DNA of 64,000 nucleotides from Anaerococcus marasmi (GTDB taxonomy: Bacteria > Bacillota > Clostridia > Tissierellales > Peptoniphilaceae), in NCBI RefSeq assembly GCF_900290195.1, contig NZ_OLMF01000004.1, positions 1,291,501 through 1,355,500 of the forward strand. Direction: 5' to 3'. Every line of letters begins with the position of its first letter. Within the stretch, counting starts at the first letter, position 1. The position numbers and the translations under genes are program-made. The notes beneath the pieces are model-generated. The model did no database searches, had not been told where the DNA came from, and was given only the letters and a program-made list of their open reading frames with translations. Positions 61,036 to 64,000 of the stretch are shown in pieces.

Positions 61036-62550
61036 ATGAAGGAAAAACTACAAAGATTAGGGCAATCCCTAATGCAACCAGTCGCTGTAATGCCTCTTGC
61101 AGCTCTTCTTTTGGGTATAGGTTATGCAATCGACCCAGACTTATGGGGAGGTGGATCACCAATAGCAGCCTTCTTAATCTCTGCTGGAGGATCAATCCTC
61201 GACAATTTAGGTATTATTTTTGCAGTTGGTATAGCATACGGTATAGCTCACGACAACCACGGAGCCAGTGCTCTAGCAGGTCTTGTATCATTTTTGACCA
61301 TTATAAGATTGCTCGCTCCAAACACAGTAGCCATGCTTTCAGGCTTGGATTTAGAAACATGGACTGCAGCTGATGAATTTAGGGCAACAGCCTTTGGAAC
61401 AATGGGAAACGGCAATGTATTTGTTGGAATCTTATCAGGTATTATCGGTGGATTTGCTTACAACAAATTCTTCTCAACTAAACTTCCTGATTTCTTGGCC
61501 TTTTTCTCAGGTAGAAGACTTGTTCCAATCATGGCTTCATTTATGGCCATGGTCGCTTCAGGAATCCTCTTTATCCTTTGGCCAATCATTTATGTAGGAC
61601 TTGTTAATTTCGGACAAATCCTCCTAAATCTAGGTCCAGTAGGTGCAGGAATATATGCTTTCTTTAACAGACTTTTAATCCCTACAGGTCTTCACCACGC
61701 CCTTAACCAAGTATTCTGGTTCGACCTTGTAGGAATCAACGACATTCCTAACTTCTTGGGTAATGTTCAAGAATCAATCACAAAGGTCTATCACCCAGGA
61801 ATGTATCAAGCCGGATTTTTCCCAATCATGATGTTCGGTCTTCCAGGAGCCGCCCTTGCTATTATCAAAAAGGCTGATAATGATAAGAAACAATCAACCA
61901 AGGCCATAATGATAGCCGCAGCTCTAGCATCTTTTGCAACAGGAGTTACAGAACCGCTTGAATTCTCATTTATGTTCGCTGCTCCACAACTTTACCTAAT
62001 CCACGCTGCTTTTACCGGCATATCTGTCTTTATTGCAGCAAGTCTAAAGGCTTACGCAGGATTTGGTTTTTCTGCAGGACTAGTAGACTTTATCCTTTCA
62101 CTAAAAAACCCAATGCACGCCAATATCCTAATACTTGTAATTATGGGTATAGTGTATTTTGCTCTTTACTATTTTGTCTTTAGTGTTTTGATAGAAAAAT
62201 GGGATATAGCTACACCAGGTAGGAAAACAGAAGATACAGGGAAAGTTAGACCAGATGATAAAAGCGCACTAGAAGAAGAAAACGAGAAAAAGATAGTTCA
62301 CTCAAATTCTTACGAGAAGACAGCGGCGGTAATATTAGAAGGTCTCGGTGGCAAGGAAAATATCGACACCACAAGCTATTGTACAACAAGGCTTAGACTA
62401 ACAGTCCATGACCAAGAAAAGGTAAGTGACGAAAGAATAAAGGAAGCAGGAGTAGCTGGAGTTATGAAGCCAGGCCCTAAGGCTGTCCAAGTAATCATAG
62501 GACCACAAGTCCAAGCTGTTTACGATGAATTTATGAAACTAATTAAATAG
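61036..62550 (+). CDS. PTS permease IICB, NagE/glucose type
   Basis: This 504-residue permease has an N-terminal IIC domain of about ten TM segments. The family motif GVTEPLEFSFMFAAP lies near residue 312, and LLIPTGLHHALNQVFWFD is as in N-acetylglucosamine permeases. After a charged linker (400-425) the IIB domain follows, with its phosphocysteine in DTTSYCTTRLRLTV. No IIA domain is attached. N-acetylglucosamine is the likely substrate, with glucose or maltose possible. A GGAGG site lies eight bases before the ATG. Confidence 0.88.
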   Translation: MKEKLQRLGQSLMQPVAVMPLAALLLGIGYAIDPDLWGGGSPIAAFLISAGGSILDNLGIIFAVGIAYGIAHDNHGASALAGLVSFLTIIRLLAPNTVAMLSGLDLETWTAADEFRATAFGTMGNGNVFVGILSGIIGGFAYNKFFSTKLPDFLAFFSGRRLVPIMASFMAMVASGILFILWPIIYVGLVNFGQILLNLGPVGAGIYAFFNRLLIPTGLHHALNQVFWFDLVGINDIPNFLGNVQESITKVYHPGMYQAGFFPIMMFGLPGAALAIIKKADNDKKQSTKAIMIAAALASFATGVTEPLEFSFMFAAPQLYLIHAAFTGISVFIAASLKAYAGFGFSAGLVDFILSLKNPMHANILILVIMGIVYFALYYFVFSVLIEKWDIATPGRKTEDTGKVRPDDKSALEEENEKKIVHSNSYEKTAAVILEGLGGKENIDTTSYCTTRLRLTVHDQEKVSDERIKEAGVAGVMKPGPKAVQVIIGPQVQAVYDEFMKLIK

Positions 62551-62568
62551 CATATTCTCTCCGTTAAT

Positions 62569-62602
62569 AAACTCCTAGATTTTAATTGATCTGGGAGTTT
62601 TT
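62569..62602 (+). terminator. Terminator of the NagE-type gene
   Basis: AAACTCC-T-AGAT pairs with ATCT-G-GGAGTTT, followed by TTTTT. Confidence 0.8.
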
Positions 62603-62850
62603 GGATTGGATTTAAAGCTTAATTTATTTTAATAATTCTTATAACAATTATTAGGTTCTAGAATAATTTTCTTACAGAAAAACAAATAATTAGAAAACTC
62701 TTATAATTTTCTGTCTTAGACTTTGCAAAAATAATAAAAAGCTCAAGTCTCAAAAAACATAAGACATCTAGATTTAAAAATCCATAATCCAAATCATCCC
62801 TTGTTAAATTTTAGTTTTTTATTTTCAGATACTAGCATATTAATTTCCAA
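62603..62850. other. AT-rich intergenic stretch, nothing recognised
   Basis: Between two terminators. No frame with a ribosome site and no repeats. Confidence 0.45.
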
Positions 62851-62880
62851 AACAAAAGCCTCCCGCATTGGGGAGGTTTT
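62851..62880. terminator. Terminator of the flavodiiron gene (bidirectional hairpin)
   Basis: CCTCCC (62859-62864) pairs with GGGAGG (62871-62876), with flanking A-rich and T-rich stretches. It ends the leftward flavodiiron transcript. Confidence 0.8.
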
Positions 62881-62913
62881 CTGAGTTAAACAGCATAATA
62901 TATAATACTTGAT

Positions 62914-64000
62914 TTATTTCTTTTGTGAAGCAGCCTTTTCTTTTTCTTCTCTACGTTTCTTCATAGAGTCTTTGATTCCTTCAACTATAGCGTCCATATC
63001 GCCTTCTTTTGATGATTTAAGGCTTGATACTATATCGAGTCCTTCTGGAAGTACGTCCATTAGTCTCATTTCTTCGTCTAGGAATTTCTCCATTTTTTCT
63101 GCTGCTTGTGGAGCCCATGTACCATTTCCTATGATTGAAACAGCTCTGTTTTGTAAGTTTAGAGCAGCCATATCGTTTAGGAAGTCCTTCATCTTTGGAT
63201 AGATACCTAGGTTGTAGGTTACAGATGCTAAAACTAGGTTAGAGTATTTGAATGTTTCAGCTATTAGGGTAGAAACATCTGTGTTTGATACGTCTCTTAG
63301 TGAGATATCTGTAATTCCTGCTTCGCATAATTTACTTGCAAGGGCTTGGGCTGCAAATTCTGTATTACCATACATTGATGCATATACGATTAACACACCT
63401 TCTTTTTCAGGCTCATAGGTTGCCCAGTGAACGTATTTATCAATAATATAGCCGAAATTATCTCTCCATACTAGGCCGTGAAGTGGGCAGATATATTTAA
63501 GGTCTAGGCCACCTGCTTTTTCTAGGGCTTTTTGTACGAATGTACCGTATTTACCTACGATATTTGTGTAGTATCTACGTCCTTCGTCTAGGTAGTCTCT
63601 ATCCCAATCTACTTCGTCAGCAAATAATCTACCGTTGTTTGCTATAAATGAACCAAAGGCGTCAGCTGAGAATAATACCTTATCTGTACTATCATAGCTC
63701 ATTAGAACTTCTGGCCAGTGAACCATTGGTGCTTCTACAAATGTAAATTCGTGTTTACCAAAGCTAAATGTATCGCCTTCTTTTACTTCGATGTATCTAT
63801 CATCTACATGATAACCAAATTGTCTCATAAACATAACTCCCTTTTCAGAAGAGATTATCTTCATGTTTGGATATCTTTGTAGCATAAGTTCTATAGCTGA
63901 GCAGTGGTCTGGTTCCATGTGGTGAACTATCATGTAGTCTAGGTCACGACCATCTAGAACTCTTGCTATATTTACCATATATTCTCTTGTTACAGCCCAA
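62914..64000 (-). CDS. Flavodiiron protein (FprA type), N-terminus beyond window
   Basis: Flavodiiron proteins reduce O2 to water or NO to N2O and protect anaerobes. The visible 362 codons hold the diiron metallo-beta-lactamase domain: HHMEPDHCSA with the HxExDH ligands, then a His in PMVHWPEVLM, the later Asp in FSADAFGSF, and LHGLVWRD. A flavodoxin domain follows (VLIVYASMYGNTEFAAQAL; SVTYNLGIYP; GNGTWAPQAAEK). The frame stays open to the window edge (…AVTREYMVNIARVL), so the start lies further right and ATG 63978 is internal. A lysine-rich tail ends the protein. Confidence 0.95.
   Translation of the reverse strand, partial: WAVTREYMVNIARVLDGRDLDYMIVHHMEPDHCSAIELMLQRYPNMKIISSEKGVMFMRQFGYHVDDRYIEVKEGDTFSFGKHEFTFVEAPMVHWPEVLMSYDSTDKVLFSADAFGSFIANNGRLFADEVDWDRDYLDEGRRYYTNIVGKYGTFVQKALEKAGGLDLKYICPLHGLVWRDNFGYIIDKYVHWATYEPEKEGVLIVYASMYGNTEFAAQALASKLCEAGITDISLRDVSNTDVSTLIAETFKYSNLVLASVTYNLGIYPKMKDFLNDMAALNLQNRAVSIIGNGTWAPQAAEKMEKFLDEEMRLMDVLPEGLDIVSSLKSSKEGDMDAIVEGIKDSMKKRREEKEKAASQKK

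Noticed and set aside
1-64000. tRNA genes, rRNA genes and CRISPR arrays
   Set aside because: No cloverleaf, rRNA signature or regularly spaced repeat array was noticed on reading the window. This was by eye only; a tRNA or CRISPR scan would settle it.

Overview
The window looks like chromosomal DNA of a low-GC Gram-positive anaerobe. The closest fit is the Tissierellia, for example Anaerococcus, Peptoniphilus or a relative. The basis is AT-rich sequence with strong AGGAGG-type ribosome sites, a CtsR-McsA-McsB-ClpC stress operon, PTS uptake with cre-like operators, a flavodiiron protein, a CD1871A/polyferredoxin/TlpA redox set, and many lipoproteins with a Gram-positive lipobox. The genus is an inference. 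No rRNA, tRNA or CRISPR array was recognised.

Layout. 1-2.8 kb: radA (cut by the window edge) and gshA, with ogt divergent. 2.9-10.6 kb: a maltodextrin-type ABC operon (binding protein, small membrane protein, unusually long MalF, MalG, MsmK-like ATPase) and a second binding-protein paralogue with its own terminator. 10.8-15.3 kb: ctsR-mcsA-mcsB-clpC with a CtsR box; the McsB is degenerate at its kinase motifs. 15.5-20.9 kb: YugP-like protease, Ktr/Trk potassium uptake, LemA and a DUF2207 protein. 21.3-22.9 kb: an IS110-family element with a long non-coding 5' region. 23-25.2 kb: panD-panC plus a BASS transporter. 25.2-29.3 kb: sucrose-type PTS, LacI regulator, LURP-one-like protein and M42 peptidase. 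29.3-32.2 kb: a yybP-ykoY (manganese) riboswitch ahead of a P-type cation ATPase.

32.3-36.3 kb is a more AT-rich accessory island. It holds a response regulator, a sensor kinase, two small membrane proteins and a secreted 168-residue protein of unknown function. The kinase is split by a 1042-bp IS30-family element. Removing the element and one copy of a 2-bp repeat restores an open 351-residue kinase. This island is the best candidate for an undescribed system in the window.

36.5-48.2 kb: CorA, PanE, split chromate-type transporter, a secreted sunset-domain protein with an in-frame stop, HAD phosphatase, MATE pump, AGCS symporter, an SdpI-like small protein, L-serine dehydratase with a DAACS symporter, and a MaoC-like protein. 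48.3-52.2 kb: aspA-fumC-HAD, an aspartate-to-fumarate-to-malate route. 52.3-53.8 kb: a second, unrelated-looking IS110-family element with a strongly T-biased coding strand. 54-64 kb: a secreted C39-like protease with glucan/choline-binding-type repeats, the redox/TlpA cluster with its two-component system, two acidic lipoproteins (one built of 11-residue repeats), a NagE-type PTS permease, and a flavodiiron protein cut by the window end.

The genes describe a fermentative, peptide- and sugar-using host-associated anaerobe. Sugars enter through two PTS permeases and an ABC importer under probable CcpA/LacI control. Serine and aspartate are deaminated, and pantothenate is made partly from imported precursor. 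Oxygen and thiol stress are handled by the flavodiiron protein, GshA, the TlpA cluster and the Clp system.
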